This document shows, piece after piece, positions 6,456 through 16,500 of a DNA stretch of 64,000 bases. The stretch is from contig JAUIMG010000007.1 of the NCBI GenBank assembly GCA_030433355.1, positions 1 through 64,000 on the forward strand, written 5' to 3'. Every line of letters starts with the position of its first letter. The first letter of the stretch is position 1. The position numbers and the translations under genes are program-made. Origin of the DNA: Bacteroidia bacterium (GTDB lineage: Bacteria; Bacteroidota; Bacteroidia; Flavobacteriales_E; Vicingaceae). The notes beneath the pieces were generated by a model that worked only from the letters and a program-made list of their open reading frames with translations, had not been told where the DNA came from and ran no database searches.

Positions 6456-7501
6456 GTATTAAAAAGTTAGGCTTTTTAGATAAGCATCTTACCCTATGGA
6501 TTTTTGTAGCGATGGCAATAGGTATTGGCATTGGAAACTTTTTTCCAAACTTCCCTAGCCTTGTCAATTCCTTTAGCACTGGAACAACTAATATCCCCAT
6601 AGCAATTGGCCTAATACTAATGATGTATCCACCCTTGGCAAAGGTGAATTATTCCCTTTTACCTGCAGTGTTTAGAAATACCAAAATACTTTCCATCTCT
6701 CTAATCCTCAATTGGATTATTGGGCCCATTCTAATGTTTGTCTTAGCCATTACCTTTCTACAAGATTATCCGGAATATATGGTGGGGCTCATCTTAATTG
6801 GACTTGCTCGTTGCATCGCCATGGTCTTAGTTTGGAACGACCTTGCAGAAGGCAGCAGCGAATATGGAGCAGCCTTGGTAGCTCTAAACAGTTTATTTCA
6901 AGTGTTTGCCTATAGTTTCTATGCATGGCTATTCATTAGCATACTCCCACCCTATTTTGGCATGGAAGGAGCTATTGTAGATATTTCTATAGCGACTATT
7001 GCAGAAAGCGTAGCCATCTATTTGGGAATTCCATTTTTATTAGGAATAATGAGTCGCTTAGTTTTAGTTAAAATGAAGGGAGAAGAATGGTATACCAATA
7101 AATTCATTCCTATTATTTCTCCAATGACATTAATAGCCCTCTTGTTTACTATCATCATTATGTTTTCCCTAAAAGGCGAAATGATTGTTGAGATTCCGAT
7201 GGATGTACTTATTATCGCAATTCCTTTGTTAATCTACTTTGCAATTATGTTCTTAATTGGATTTTTCCTCACACGGGCCATGGGATCTGACTATGGTAAA
7301 ACTGCTTCTGTAGCTTTTACTGCGGCAGGCAATAACTTTGAATTAGCTATTGCAGTTGCTATTGGGGTGTTTGGTATAAACTCCGGACAAGCCTTTGCCG
7401 GTGTTATTGGTCCCTTGGTAGAAGTACCTGCTCTAATCTTATTAGTTAAGCTTTCGTTTTGGTTGAGGAAAAGGTATTTTGTTAATGTAACGGATACTTA
7501 A
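6452..7501 (+). CDS. acr3: ACR3-family arsenite efflux permease
   Basis: A 349-residue inner-membrane carrier with about ten hydrophobic segments. It shows the ACR3 hallmark in segment 4, [15 protein letters not shown], with Cys121 as the essential thiol of the family, and the second conserved region [18 protein letters not shown] near the C-terminus. It exports arsenite, probably by proton exchange, completing detoxification begun by the reductase next to it. It starts inside the last codons of arsC (ATGA overlap) and closes the operon. Bacterial ACR3 proteins are usually 340-370 residues, so it is full length. Confidence 0.95.
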   Translation: MSIKKLGFLDKHLTLWIFVAMAIGIGIGNFFPNFPSLVNSFSTGTTNIPIAIGLILMMYPPLAKVNYSLLPAVFRNTKILSISLILNWIIGPILMFVLAITFLQDYPEYMVGLILIGLARCIAMVLVWNDLAEGSSEYGAALVALNSLFQVFAYSFYAWLFISILPPYFGMEGAIVDISIATIAESVAIYLGIPFLLGIMSRLVLVKMKGEEWYTNKFIPIISPMTLIALLFTIIIMFSLKGEMIVEIPMDVLIIAIPLLIYFAIMFLIGFFLTRAMGSDYGKTASVAFTAAGNNFELAIAVAIGVFGINSGQAFAGVIGPLVEVPALILLVKLSFWLRKRYFVNVTDT

Positions 7502-7527
7502 TGAAATGATTAATTAATTTCACCATT

Positions 7528-8223
7528 ATGCTGAAATACCTTTTCCTCCTTACAGCGTTTCTTTTTTCGGTGCAAGCTTATTCCCAAACTGACACCGAGC
7601 TTCAAATTTCAAAGCAAAGTGCATATAATACCTACAAACAAACAATTCTTGTTCGATTAAAAACAAGAAAACCTTCTATAGATGCTCTTAGAAGGATGGG
7701 AAATGAAGCGAAAGCAAACTCAATAGAAGAGAAACAGCGATTAAAGAATATAGAAATAATCCATGCTTTTAGAAGCAATTTTGATTTTTGCCCTGTTTAC
7801 TTTTTCTATAGTGATTATTCAAGGCTTGTAAAAGAAAAGAAATTGGATAGCGTTCCCTTTTTGAATGAAAAATTGGAAGCTGACCCAAACATATCTGTGG
7901 CAACGGAAGACTTTCTAATTGCAGAATTTGGAAATATAGCTCCCGATACCGCTAAATATTTTGAAGGTTACTACGTTTTGAGTGGTGATGGTTTAGATAA
8001 AAGAAAACCAACTTACTACCACAGTTCTTCAGAAGCTAGTTTTGGCGCTTTAATCATAAAAAGTTCTGATTTTGTGCAGATGCGATCTCCCTTTCCTTAT
8101 TATGTTAAAACATTTGATTCTTTCCCTATCAAAAGAAAACCGAAAAAAGTTGTTAAAATCATGAATGAGAAATTACACTATTATTTTAGCAGAAATTATA
8201 AGGAATTCCAAAAGAGAGACTAA
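7528..8223 (+). CDS. Secreted protein of unknown function
   Basis: A 231-residue protein with a clear signal peptide (KYLFLLTAFLFSVQAYS, cleavage after AYS-Q). The mature part is basic and mixed alpha/beta with no catalytic motif I recognise; it contains DFCPVYFFYSDYS and ends in a charged segment with HYYFSRNYKEFQ. It follows acr3 by 26 bases and precedes the barrel gene by 8, so it may be co-transcribed with that gene and partly with the ars operon. Nothing in it suggests a role in arsenic handling: it has a single cysteine. Probably periplasmic. Confidence 0.65.
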   Translation: MLKYLFLLTAFLFSVQAYSQTDTELQISKQSAYNTYKQTILVRLKTRKPSIDALRRMGNEAKANSIEEKQRLKNIEIIHAFRSNFDFCPVYFFYSDYSRLVKEKKLDSVPFLNEKLEADPNISVATEDFLIAEFGNIAPDTAKYFEGYYVLSGDGLDKRKPTYYHSSSEASFGALIIKSSDFVQMRSPFPYYVKTFDSFPIKRKPKKVVKIMNEKLHYYFSRNYKEFQKRD

Positions 8224-8231
8224 TATTCAAA

Positions 8232-9101
8232 ATGATTCAAAGGCTATTTCTTACCTTACTTACTTTCTTCCAATTCTTTACTTTAATTGGTCAGGATACT
8301 ATTGTTTCCAAAGAAATGGACACTATTCTATGTAAAATTGAAAAGGAGAGTAAATACTCCATTTACTATTCAATTTTAGATAATGGAAATAAGGAAACTA
8401 GCTACATTAATTATATCTCTATTTTATATTACGTGAAAGATGGCAGTAAGATAAGGCCTAGAAATAATACTGAAAAATCATCCATAGCTACAAAGTTTAG
8501 AGCCTCTCTGAACCTTGGTTTTGCCTACAGAATAGCGAAAGAAAACGAAGCACTTACAGAGCAAGGACAAGAGTATGCGAAAGGTCTTCGACTGGGTTTT
8601 CAATATAATATAGATGCGCATTTCTATAGCTTAAAGGGGATTGGATATGGCTTGAAATTTTCAAGATTTTCAGTGAGTAATTCTTCTAGTGCATTTATTT
8701 TAGATAACACAATTAGTGGACGGGATACTGCTTTAAGTATTGAAGATAATATTCAGCTAAGCTTTTTAGGTCCTAGTCTCTCCTTTAACCTATTGAAGTA
8801 TAAAACAAATGCGCTTTACTTTAATATTGCGGTGGGGTACATTTGGTATAGAAACAATGCAGTTCTATTGCAGTCTATAGAATTTAAGGGGAACACTATA
8901 GCCGGCTCTGCCGACCTTAGCTATGATATACCTCTAAACGAAAATTTTAAACTCGGCTTTCAAATCTCTTATATAGGCGGTATACTGAATAGTGGAGAGT
9001 TCTTCACTAAAGATGGATCAGGAAGTTTTTCCCCAACTGAAGAGACAAGAGAGAATCTTAGAAGATTAGAATTCTCCATTGGCCTACGTTTTAATAAATA
9101 G
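8232..9101 (+). CDS. Putative outer-membrane beta-barrel protein
   Basis: A 289-residue protein with a signal peptide (FLTLLTFFQFFTLIG). After a short periplasmic part (residues 20-80, with DTILCKIEKESKYSIYY) come alternating polar/apolar strands with aromatic girdle residues, for example SLNLGFAYRIAKE, GYGLKFSRFSV, NALYFNIAVGYIWY and FKLGFQISYIGG. The chain ends in a strand finishing RLEFSIGLRFNK, a usual barrel end. This fits a small 8- to 12-strand outer-membrane barrel. Similar proteins in Bacteroidota are labelled outer-membrane beta-barrel protein with no known cargo. Its tail faces the AMP nucleosidase gene with only 5 bases between. Confidence 0.7.
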   Translation: MIQRLFLTLLTFFQFFTLIGQDTIVSKEMDTILCKIEKESKYSIYYSILDNGNKETSYINYISILYYVKDGSKIRPRNNTEKSSIATKFRASLNLGFAYRIAKENEALTEQGQEYAKGLRLGFQYNIDAHFYSLKGIGYGLKFSRFSVSNSSSAFILDNTISGRDTALSIEDNIQLSFLGPSLSFNLLKYKTNALYFNIAVGYIWYRNNAVLLQSIEFKGNTIAGSADLSYDIPLNENFKLGFQISYIGGILNSGEFFTKDGSGSFSPTEETRENLRRLEFSIGLRFNK

Positions 9102-9106
9102 CCTTA

Positions 9107-9883
9107 TTAATTATCGTACCTCAGGTGTTTTACCGATTCTCCGGAGTCTCTTAATTCAAGGAGAGAATCTACGCCAATCTGAAGATGATGATTGACATAA
9201 TCCTTAGTTACATTCTTATCGCTTGCCGAAGTTTTAACTCCCTCAGGTATCATTGGATTATCCGATACTAAAAGTAATGCCCCATGAGGGATTTCATTAA
9301 CAAAACCAACGGAAAAAATAGTTGCTGTTTCCATATCGATAGCCATGGCTCTTATTTCTCTTAAGTATTCTTTAAAATCTGCATCATGCTCCCAAACTCT
9401 TCTATTTGTGGTATAAACGGTTCCTGTCCAATAATCCAATTTATGCTTCTTTATCATAGAAGAAACAGAGCGCTGCAAACGAAAAGAAGGCAATGCAGGC
9501 ACCTCAGGAGGCATATAATCATTGCTAGTACCTTCTCCTCTTATGGCTGCTATTGGTAAAATCATATCTCCAATTTGCGTTTTCTTTTTTAAGCCACCAC
9601 ATTTCCCTAAAAATAGAACTGCTTTTGGTTTTATTGCAGATAACAAATCCATGACTGTAGCGGCCATGGCACTACCCATTCCAAAATTTATAATGGTAAT
9701 ACCATTCGCAGAGGCTGCTTCCATGGGATGTCCCTCTCCATATAATTTCCCATCAAATTGATTGGCAAACATCTTTACATAATTAGAGAAGTTAGTTAGT
9801 AAAATATACTCTCCAAACTCTTCTAATGGCACCCCTGTATATCTTGGCAACCAGTCCTTTACAATTTCTTCCTTAGTTTGCAT
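9107..9883 (-). CDS. amn: AMP nucleosidase (short Bacteroidota form)
   Basis: An enzyme of about 258 residues from ATG 9883 (MQTKEEIVKDW) that hydrolyses AMP to adenine and ribose 5-phosphate. It has the nucleoside phosphorylase fold with NFGMGSAMAATVMDLL and FLGKCGGLKKKTQIGDMILP (phosphate and ribose pocket), RGEGTSNDYMPPEVPALPSF for base contact, and AIDMETATIFSVGF with the ribose-binding Met-Glu, then LLLVSDNPM with the catalytic-type Asp. It lacks the long N-terminal regulatory domain of E. coli Amn, as is usual in Bacteroidota. Its start lies inside the end of the S46 peptidase gene (11-base overlap), so it is probably translated by coupling. Confidence 0.9.
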   Translation of the reverse strand: MQTKEEIVKDWLPRYTGVPLEEFGEYILLTNFSNYVKMFANQFDGKLYGEGHPMEAASANGITIINFGMGSAMAATVMDLLSAIKPKAVLFLGKCGGLKKKTQIGDMILPIAAIRGEGTSNDYMPPEVPALPSFRLQRSVSSMIKKHKLDYWTGTVYTTNRRVWEHDADFKEYLREIRAMAIDMETATIFSVGFVNEIPHGALLLVSDNPMIPEGVKTSASDKNVTKDYVNHHLQIGVDSLLELRDSGESVKHLRYDN

Positions 9884-12032
9884 TCGTAGCTTCCGGACTA
9901 GTTTCACTAACTAATTTCATTTCATCAATCAAGTGCGTTGCACCGGCAAACTTATCTACTATAAAAAGCACATACCGAATGTCTACAGAAATGTTTCTGC
10001 ATAAACTGATATCGTAATTGATATCACTCATGGTCCCTTCCCAGTTTCTATCGAAATTAAGTCCAATCAGTTCTCCATGGGCATTAATAACCGGGCTTCC
10101 TGAGTTTCCGCCAGTTGTATGATTGGAAGCTATAAAACAAACATGCATGAAGCCATCCTTATCTACATAAGGTCCAAAATCTTCCTCTTTAATTAGTTTC
10201 ACTAATTTCTCTGGTAAATTAAAATCAACATTTTCTGGATCGTACTTTTCTAATATACCATCTACGGTAGTGTAGAAATCATATTCTACTGCATCTCTAG
10301 CCTTATAGTCTTCTACCTTGCCAAAAGCCAAACGGAGGGTTGAGTTTGCATCTGGGTAATAGGTTCCAGGAATTAATTGTCTTAAAACTTTGACATAAAT
10401 TTTACTTAAAGAATCTATTTCACTATTCAATCTTCCGTATTCTGGTCTTACCTGATCAAAATAGATATCATAAAATTCTGACATGTATTGATAAGCCTTA
10501 TCACCTCTTAACTTTTTAGCGGTTTTAGCATTTAAGCCCATTATTTTCTTAATCAATTCTTCTTGATTATTAAAAATAGACTTGGCGTACAAGTCATCAA
10601 TTATTACATCCAACTTTACATCATCTACCTTCAAAAAAGCAGGAATAAATTCATTCTCCAAGCCATTTTTATACATTTTGAATAATGTTTTAGCAAGCAA
10701 CTTATCTGTAGTGGCATCGTAATTCTTAAACTGACTATTGATTTGAGCTACTAACTTTTCTTTTTGAGCCTCGTCCACTTCTTTTCCTTCTTCAATGTCT
10801 TCCATCACTCCCCTTAGTTTAGCCGCAATTCCAATTATTTCTACTTTACGATATGGAATTTCTATAAAGTAGCTTCTTGCCTGAGCATATTTCTCAATTG
10901 ACTTATATTTTTGCTCAAAAGCATCCATTAAGCCTTGGTATTCTGCTATATTCTTTGTTGTTTCTAGGAATTGATCTTCTGCTTCTTTTTTCTTAGCAAT
11001 GGCATTAGACCTTTCTAAACCATTATTTTCTCCAATCCACTTTTTCCAATAATTACTTACACTCGCATACTTAGAAGCATATTTTATTCTTACCTCATCG
11101 CTACTCTTCATCTGCGCATCCATAACTTTTAAAGCTTCTGCCCTTACAGCAATTCTATCCGGATTTAATACATTCTTTATTTGATCAATTGCATGAGAGG
11201 TTAAATATTCTTGTGTACTACCGGGAAATCCAAAAACCATGGTAAAATCACCTTCCTCCACTCCCTTCATAGAAATTGGGAAATAGTGCTTTGGCTGATA
11301 AGGTACATTATCTTCACTATATTCTGCTGGTTTATTGTCTTTGTCGGCATAAATTCTAAAAAGAGAAAAATCTCCTGTATGCCTTGGCCACATCCAATTA
11401 TCTGTATCTCCACCAAACTTTCCAATAGAAGAAGGAGGTGCGCCAACCATACGAACGTCATTGAATGTTTCTGTGATAAACATATAGTATTCATTGCCAT
11501 AAAAGAATGGTCTAACAAAGGCTTTGTAGTGCGTTTCTTTGGTAGCAGCAGCAGTTAAGGAGTCCATATTCACCTGAATAATTTTCTGTCTTTCCTCTTC
11601 ATTCATTTCCTCTCCTACCCCTTCTAAAACACGATCTGTTACATCTTCCATCTTAACAATGAAAGTTGCAGACAAACCTGGATTAGGTAGCTCCTCTTCC
11701 TGCTTCATTGCCCAATAACCATTAGTTAAATAATCATTTTCCACAGAAGAATGATACTGTATTTGCCCATACCCACAATGATGGTTCGTTAGAATTAGCC
11801 CTTGATTAGAAATGATTTCACCGGTGCAAAAACCGCCAAAAGAAATCACCGCATCTTTAAGACTAGAATTGTTGACACTATAAATATCTTCAGCTGAAAG
11901 TTTAAGACCCATTGCTTGCATATCTCCTTGATTTAAACTTTTAAGGAGCATTGGAAGCCACATGCCTTCTTTGGCAGAAATAGAATTGCTAATTATAATA
12001 AGAGTTAAAAGGCTTAAAAATATTTTTCTCAT
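9873..12032 (-). CDS. S46-family dipeptidyl-peptidase, DPP11-like
   Basis: A 719-residue periplasmic exopeptidase with an N-terminal signal peptide (residues 1-20). Chymotrypsin-like catalytic residues are His85 in LTNHHCGYG, Asp in GGDTDNWMWPRHTGDFS, and Ser644 in TTGGNSGSP. It removes dipeptides from peptide N-termini, feeding amino-acid uptake. The residue that sets specificity lies 18 positions after the catalytic Ser: Gly in DPP7, Arg673 in Porphyromonas DPP11. Here that position is Arg662 (GLNFDRNWEG), so preference for Asp/Glu is predicted; this is inference from one residue. The helical insertion between the two barrels spans about 290-580. It overlaps the downstream AMP nucleosidase gene. 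Confidence 0.92.
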   Translation of the reverse strand: MRKIFLSLLTLIIISNSISAKEGMWLPMLLKSLNQGDMQAMGLKLSAEDIYSVNNSSLKDAVISFGGFCTGEIISNQGLILTNHHCGYGQIQYHSSVENDYLTNGYWAMKQEEELPNPGLSATFIVKMEDVTDRVLEGVGEEMNEEERQKIIQVNMDSLTAAATKETHYKAFVRPFFYGNEYYMFITETFNDVRMVGAPPSSIGKFGGDTDNWMWPRHTGDFSLFRIYADKDNKPAEYSEDNVPYQPKHYFPISMKGVEEGDFTMVFGFPGSTQEYLTSHAIDQIKNVLNPDRIAVRAEALKVMDAQMKSSDEVRIKYASKYASVSNYWKKWIGENNGLERSNAIAKKKEAEDQFLETTKNIAEYQGLMDAFEQKYKSIEKYAQARSYFIEIPYRKVEIIGIAAKLRGVMEDIEEGKEVDEAQKEKLVAQINSQFKNYDATTDKLLAKTLFKMYKNGLENEFIPAFLKVDDVKLDVIIDDLYAKSIFNNQEELIKKIMGLNAKTAKKLRGDKAYQYMSEFYDIYFDQVRPEYGRLNSEIDSLSKIYVKVLRQLIPGTYYPDANSTLRLAFGKVEDYKARDAVEYDFYTTVDGILEKYDPENVDFNLPEKLVKLIKEEDFGPYVDKDGFMHVCFIASNHTTGGNSGSPVINAHGELIGLNFDRNWEGTMSDINYDISLCRNISVDIRYVLFIVDKFAGATHLIDEMKLVSETSPEATNAN

Positions 12033-12117
12033 AATTAAAATAATAGATTACGAATCTAAGAAAACAGAGTGATTTGAAGAACTATTAACCAATGAATTAA
12101 GTTTATTTGCTATAAGA

Positions 12118-13155
12118 ATGAACATGAAAAACTTTATCCCCTTTCATCAAATAGAAAATGAGAAAGTTATTGTTGTAGATGGTTTGCATCCTCACAACTT
12201 GGTTCTATCTCATTGGAAAGGAGCAAATAAAATAGCAGAAGTTGCTGCCGATACTAGCGGTGAAATTGTTTTGAATGCTCTTGAGAGAAGCATAGATGGT
12301 ATTAATTGCCCAAACATATCTGCCACCCATTTTGATATTGATGGCTTTGTAGGTGTATTTGCTTTATTCTTTCCTTCTAAAGCTCTACAATACAAAAAGA
12401 TGTTAACTGCTATGGCTAGAATTGGAGACTTTAGAGAGTTCAATCCAAATAGTAAAACCGATGTGCATGCATTAAAGCTTTGCTGTTGGATGAATAAGTT
12501 AGAAAAAGAGAAATTCTACCGACCTTTTGAGGAAAAAGATGAAATAGAGAAGTGCGTAGAAAAGTTCGACTATTTTCTACCAATTTTTGAGGCCGTATTG
12601 GAAAATCCAGAGAATTATAAGTCTGATTGGGAAGAAGAGTTTGAACAAGTAACTAAAGACTTAGAAAAAATAACTAAAGTAGAAAGCCTTTCTAATATTG
12701 GCCTGGTCATAAAAAAAGCAAGCTCGCCTATACATTATTACGCTCTATTTTCTGAAACAGATGGCTTTGATATTGTTTTAAGTAGTTATAATGAGCAACG
12801 ATATGAATTAGAGTTTAAATACACTACATGGATAGATTTAGCTTCTAGAGCAAATCTGCCTAGAATTAATCTTAAGCCTTTGGTGGAAAAGCTAAATAAA
12901 ATGGAAGAATCTGAGCTTGTTTGGGTAGCTGATAAAATAACAGATACAGGACCCCTATTGCGTTTAGAAAAAGACAAACTCTCTAAAGCAGATCGCTATG
13001 CAAATCCAAATGAAAGAGAGATTTTTTCCTCCTCTATTGCGGAAGTCCTATTCCAGAAGACCATTATTGATTTTTTAAAAGAATCCTACCATGCTATTCA
13101 AGCAAAAAGATTTTGGACTTGGGAGGAGATGAAAAATTTAAAGAGTTTAATTTAG
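12118..13155 (+). CDS. Conserved hypothetical protein, possibly DUF6687
   Basis: A 345-residue cytoplasmic protein without signal or membrane segments. Conserved-looking parts are VVDGLHPHNLVLSHWKGAN near the N-terminus, then ISATHFDIDGFVGVFALFFP, where clustered His and Asp residues (HFDIDG) resemble a metal or nucleotide site of DHH-like phosphoesterases, and a C-terminal KRFWTWEEMKNLK. I recall this as the DUF6687 type, without known function. It is divergent from the S46 gene, with 85 bases between, and lies 4 bases ahead of the peptidase gene that follows, so the two are probably one operon with uvrB. Confidence 0.65.
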   Translation: MNMKNFIPFHQIENEKVIVVDGLHPHNLVLSHWKGANKIAEVAADTSGEIVLNALERSIDGINCPNISATHFDIDGFVGVFALFFPSKALQYKKMLTAMARIGDFREFNPNSKTDVHALKLCCWMNKLEKEKFYRPFEEKDEIEKCVEKFDYFLPIFEAVLENPENYKSDWEEEFEQVTKDLEKITKVESLSNIGLVIKKASSPIHYYALFSETDGFDIVLSSYNEQRYELEFKYTTWIDLASRANLPRINLKPLVEKLNKMEESELVWVADKITDTGPLLRLEKDKLSKADRYANPNEREIFSSSIAEVLFQKTIIDFLKESYHAIQAKRFWTWEEMKNLKSLI

Positions 13156-13159
13156 AAGC

Positions 13160-14446
13160 ATGAAAAAAATACTTTCTATCTTATTGTTATTTCCCTATCT
13201 CCTTATTGCGCAGATAGAAAAGGCTTCTATCGAAAAAGACCTTTTCCTTTTACCTAATCTCATTTTCAAAGAAATTCCCACAGCTACAGGATATGATGCT
13301 TCATATGAGTTAAGAATTCAACAACTTTTAGACCACCAAGATTCATCCAAAGGCTTTTTTGAACAGAGAGTATTCTTAAACCACAAAGGATATGAGAGAC
13401 CAACAGTAATAGTAACACAAGGTTATGCAAATGATAGAAATGGTATTTATGGACCTACTAAACTTTTAAAAGCAAATCAAATTAATGTAGAGCATCGATT
13501 TTTTGGAGAAAGTATTCCAGATAGCATGGATTATCGCTATCTGAATCTAGAACAAGCTACTGCAGACTTACATTATATCAAAACCCTATTTAAAGATATT
13601 TATACCAAGCCTTGGATAAGCACTGGGATAAGTAAAGGAGGGCAAACAACCATCATGTACCGCTATTTTTATCCTAATGATGTTAGAGTTAGTATGCCTT
13701 TTGTAGCTCCTTTAAACCTCAGCCTTGAGGAGGAAAGAATTTATAAATTCCTAGATACCGTTGGAACTGATGCATGCCGAAAAAAGATATTTGAGCTGCA
13801 AAGGAGAATTTTAAGTGAAAGAGAAGCCGTTCTACCTTTATTGAGATGGTATACTTATGGAGCACAACTTTCTTTTACAGAGCTAAGCTTTGAAAAAGCC
13901 TTTGAATACCAAGTTTTAGAATTTCCTTTTTCATTTTGGCAATGGGGTGGAAAATGTGAAGAAATACCAGACAGCTCAGCTAGCTTAGAAGAAACGCTTT
14001 ATTACTTAATTAGAATTTCGGGCATTAATTTTTATTCGGATGAGAGCATGAAGAAGTATGCCTCTCATTACTACCAAGCAGGAAGCGAAATGGGCTATTA
14101 TGGATATGAGATTGAGCCCTTCAAAGACTTGATCCAGGCTTTGCCAAAGGACAAAAACCCTTCTGCTATTTTTTCTCCTGTAAAAGACCGGATAAAGTAT
14201 AATAATGAAAGCAAGATCAAAGCGAATAAATGGTTACAAAAAGAAGGGAATAGATTTATCTATATCAATGGAAACAAAGATACTTGGTCTGCTACAGCAG
14301 TTAGACCAACAGAAGGAATAGATGCACTTTGGTTTTTCATTAAAGACGCAGACCATGGAAAAGCTAGAATTTGGAACTTAGATACAGAGGATAAAAAGCT
14401 CATGATTGAGAAGTTAGAAGAATGGCTAGAAATGGAGATTGATTGA
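13160..14446 (+). CDS. Secreted PS-10-type serine peptidase (S37/S28-like)
   Basis: A 428-residue alpha/beta-hydrolase peptidase with a signal peptide (KKILSILLLFPYLLIA). The family pattern is clear: YELRIQQLLDHQ, QRVFLNHKGYERPTVIVTQGYA, NVEHRFFGES, and the nucleophile in GISKGGQT (Ser158). Asp in NGNKDTW and His in DADHGKARIW would complete the triad. Relatives are secreted tripeptidyl or prolyl aminopeptidases. The lid contains tryptophan-rich FPFSFWQWGGKCEE. It is 4 bases after the DUF6687-like gene and 3 before uvrB, so a single transcript is likely although the functions differ. Confidence 0.8.
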   Translation: MKKILSILLLFPYLLIAQIEKASIEKDLFLLPNLIFKEIPTATGYDASYELRIQQLLDHQDSSKGFFEQRVFLNHKGYERPTVIVTQGYANDRNGIYGPTKLLKANQINVEHRFFGESIPDSMDYRYLNLEQATADLHYIKTLFKDIYTKPWISTGISKGGQTTIMYRYFYPNDVRVSMPFVAPLNLSLEEERIYKFLDTVGTDACRKKIFELQRRILSEREAVLPLLRWYTYGAQLSFTELSFEKAFEYQVLEFPFSFWQWGGKCEEIPDSSASLEETLYYLIRISGINFYSDESMKKYASHYYQAGSEMGYYGYEIEPFKDLIQALPKDKNPSAIFSPVKDRIKYNNESKIKANKWLQKEGNRFIYINGNKDTWSATAVRPTEGIDALWFFIKDADHGKARIWNLDTEDKKLMIEKLEEWLEMEID

Positions 14447-14449
14447 TTT

Positions 14450-16477
14450 ATGAAATTTGAACTAAAATCCACTTTCAAACCAACTGGAGATCAGCCTCAG
14501 GCAATTAAAGAATTGGTGCAAGGCTTAAACGAAGGTGTAAGCGCCCAAACTTTACTAGGAGTTACAGGATCGGGTAAAACTTTTACCATTGCAAATGTTA
14601 TCGCTGAAACTGGAAAACCTACGCTTGTTTTAAGTCATAATAAAACACTAGCAGCACAATTGTATGGCGAATTCAAGCAGTTTTTTCCAAAAAATGCAGT
14701 AGAATACTTCGTTTCTTATTACGATTATTACCAACCAGAAGCTTACATACCCGGCTCTGACACATACATAGAAAAAGATTTATCGATAAACGACGAAATT
14801 GAAAAACTAAGACTTAGTGCCTCCTCTTCATTACTTTCCGGAAGAAGAGACGTCATCGTGGTTTCCTCAGTCTCCTGTATTTATGGTATTTCTAACCCTG
14901 CTGACTTTAAGCAAAATGTTACCCATATTAAAAAGGGCCAATTAATTAGTAGGAATAAATTACTGCATCAATTTGTTGCTGCCCTTTACTCCAGGAGTTC
15001 TGTTGAATTTCAAAGAGGTAATTTTAGGGTAAAAGGAGATACCGTAGACTTATTTCCTGCCTATGCAGATATAGCCTATAGAATTAGCTTCTTTGGAGAT
15101 GAAATTGAAGATATTCGATCATTTGATCCAGTCAATGGCAATACCATAGAAAACTTTGACTCCCTGAATATTTATCCTGCCAATTTATTCGTTACCACAA
15201 AAGATAGAATGAATAGCGCCATTTGGGAGATACAGCAAGACATGGTGAAGCAGGTAGATTACTTTAAAGAAATTGGCAAACCTTTAGAAGCTAAAAGACT
15301 AGAAGAAAGGACTCTATATGATATAGAGATGATGAAAGAGTTGGGTTATTGTTCTGGAATAGAAAATTATTCTCGTTACTTCGATAATAGGCTTCCAGGC
15401 ACTCGACCATTCTGCCTCATGGATTATTTTCCAGACGATTATTTATTGGTTGTGGATGAAAGCCACGTAACTGTTTCCCAAGTAAATGCCATGTATGGTG
15501 GCGACAGATCTAGAAAAGAAAATTTGGTAGAATTTGGATTCAGGCTGCCTGCTGCAATGGACAATAGACCCTTGAAATTTGAAGAATGGGAAGCTTTGAG
15601 GAATCAAACCATTTACGTTAGTGCAACTCCTGCAGATTATGAACTTAGAGAATCAGAGGGAATACTTGTTGAACAACTTATTAGACCAACTGGTCTTTTG
15701 GATCCTATAATTGAAATACGTCCAACGCAAAATCAAATTGATGACTTATTGGAAGAAATTGTTCTGAGAATAGAGAAAGACGAAAGGGTTTTGGTAACCA
15801 CCCTTACTAAGAGAATGGCTGAAGAACTTACCAAATACCTTGTTAAAAACGATATAAAAAGTAGATATATTCACTCGGATGTCGATACGCTTGAAAGGGT
15901 TGAAATATTAAGAGACTTAAGGTTGGGCAATTTTGATGTCTTAGTTGGGGTAAACCTCTTAAGAGAGGGGCTTGATTTACCAGAAGTTTCATTAGTGGCA
16001 GTAATGGATGCAGATAAGGAAGGCTTTTTAAGATCGGGAAGATCATTAACGCAAACTGCAGGAAGGGCAGCAAGGAATGTAAATGGTAGAGTAATTTTTT
16101 ATGCAGATAAGATTACTGGCTCTATGCAAAAAACCATGGACGAAACAGAAAGAAGAAGGGAAAAGCAAATTGCCTACAACCTAAAACATGGCATTACCCC
16201 ACAAGCATTGCATAAACCCAAATCAGAAATCTTAAGACAGACTAAAGTAGCTGATGGCAGCAAAGAAGTGGAAAATTATGCAGATGAAATTAAATTATCT
16301 ATCGCTGCTGACCCTGTTGTTGCTTACATGAGCAAAGAACAATTAGAAAAATCATTAGTAAAAACAAAAAGACAAATGGAAAAAGCTGCTAAGGAAATGG
16401 ACTTTATGGAAGCAGCTAGATTAAGAGATGAAATGTTTGAATTGGAAAACCTTATTCGAACAAAAAGTAAATCTTAG
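14450..16477 (+). CDS. uvrB: Excinuclease ABC subunit B
   Basis: The 675-residue UvrB helicase-like damage-verification subunit of nucleotide excision repair. Walker A is GVTGSGKT (38-45), the beta-hairpin that inserts behind damage is YYDYYQPEAYIP, the DEAD-like box is VVDESHVTVSQ, and motifs V and VI are GVNLLREGLDLPEV and QTAGRAARN. The C-terminal UVR domain (MEKAAKEMDFMEAARLRDE) binds UvrC. Length is standard. No uvrA or uvrC is in the window. The start is 3 bases after the peptidase stop. Confidence 0.98.
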   Translation: MKFELKSTFKPTGDQPQAIKELVQGLNEGVSAQTLLGVTGSGKTFTIANVIAETGKPTLVLSHNKTLAAQLYGEFKQFFPKNAVEYFVSYYDYYQPEAYIPGSDTYIEKDLSINDEIEKLRLSASSSLLSGRRDVIVVSSVSCIYGISNPADFKQNVTHIKKGQLISRNKLLHQFVAALYSRSSVEFQRGNFRVKGDTVDLFPAYADIAYRISFFGDEIEDIRSFDPVNGNTIENFDSLNIYPANLFVTTKDRMNSAIWEIQQDMVKQVDYFKEIGKPLEAKRLEERTLYDIEMMKELGYCSGIENYSRYFDNRLPGTRPFCLMDYFPDDYLLVVDESHVTVSQVNAMYGGDRSRKENLVEFGFRLPAAMDNRPLKFEEWEALRNQTIYVSATPADYELRESEGILVEQLIRPTGLLDPIIEIRPTQNQIDDLLEEIVLRIEKDERVLVTTLTKRMAEELTKYLVKNDIKSRYIHSDVDTLERVEILRDLRLGNFDVLVGVNLLREGLDLPEVSLVAVMDADKEGFLRSGRSLTQTAGRAARNVNGRVIFYADKITGSMQKTMDETERRREKQIAYNLKHGITPQALHKPKSEILRQTKVADGSKEVENYADEIKLSIAADPVVAYMSKEQLEKSLVKTKRQMEKAAKEMDFMEAARLRDEMFELENLIRTKSKS

Positions 16478-16500
16478 TCCTTTTAAGAGACTGAATATTT

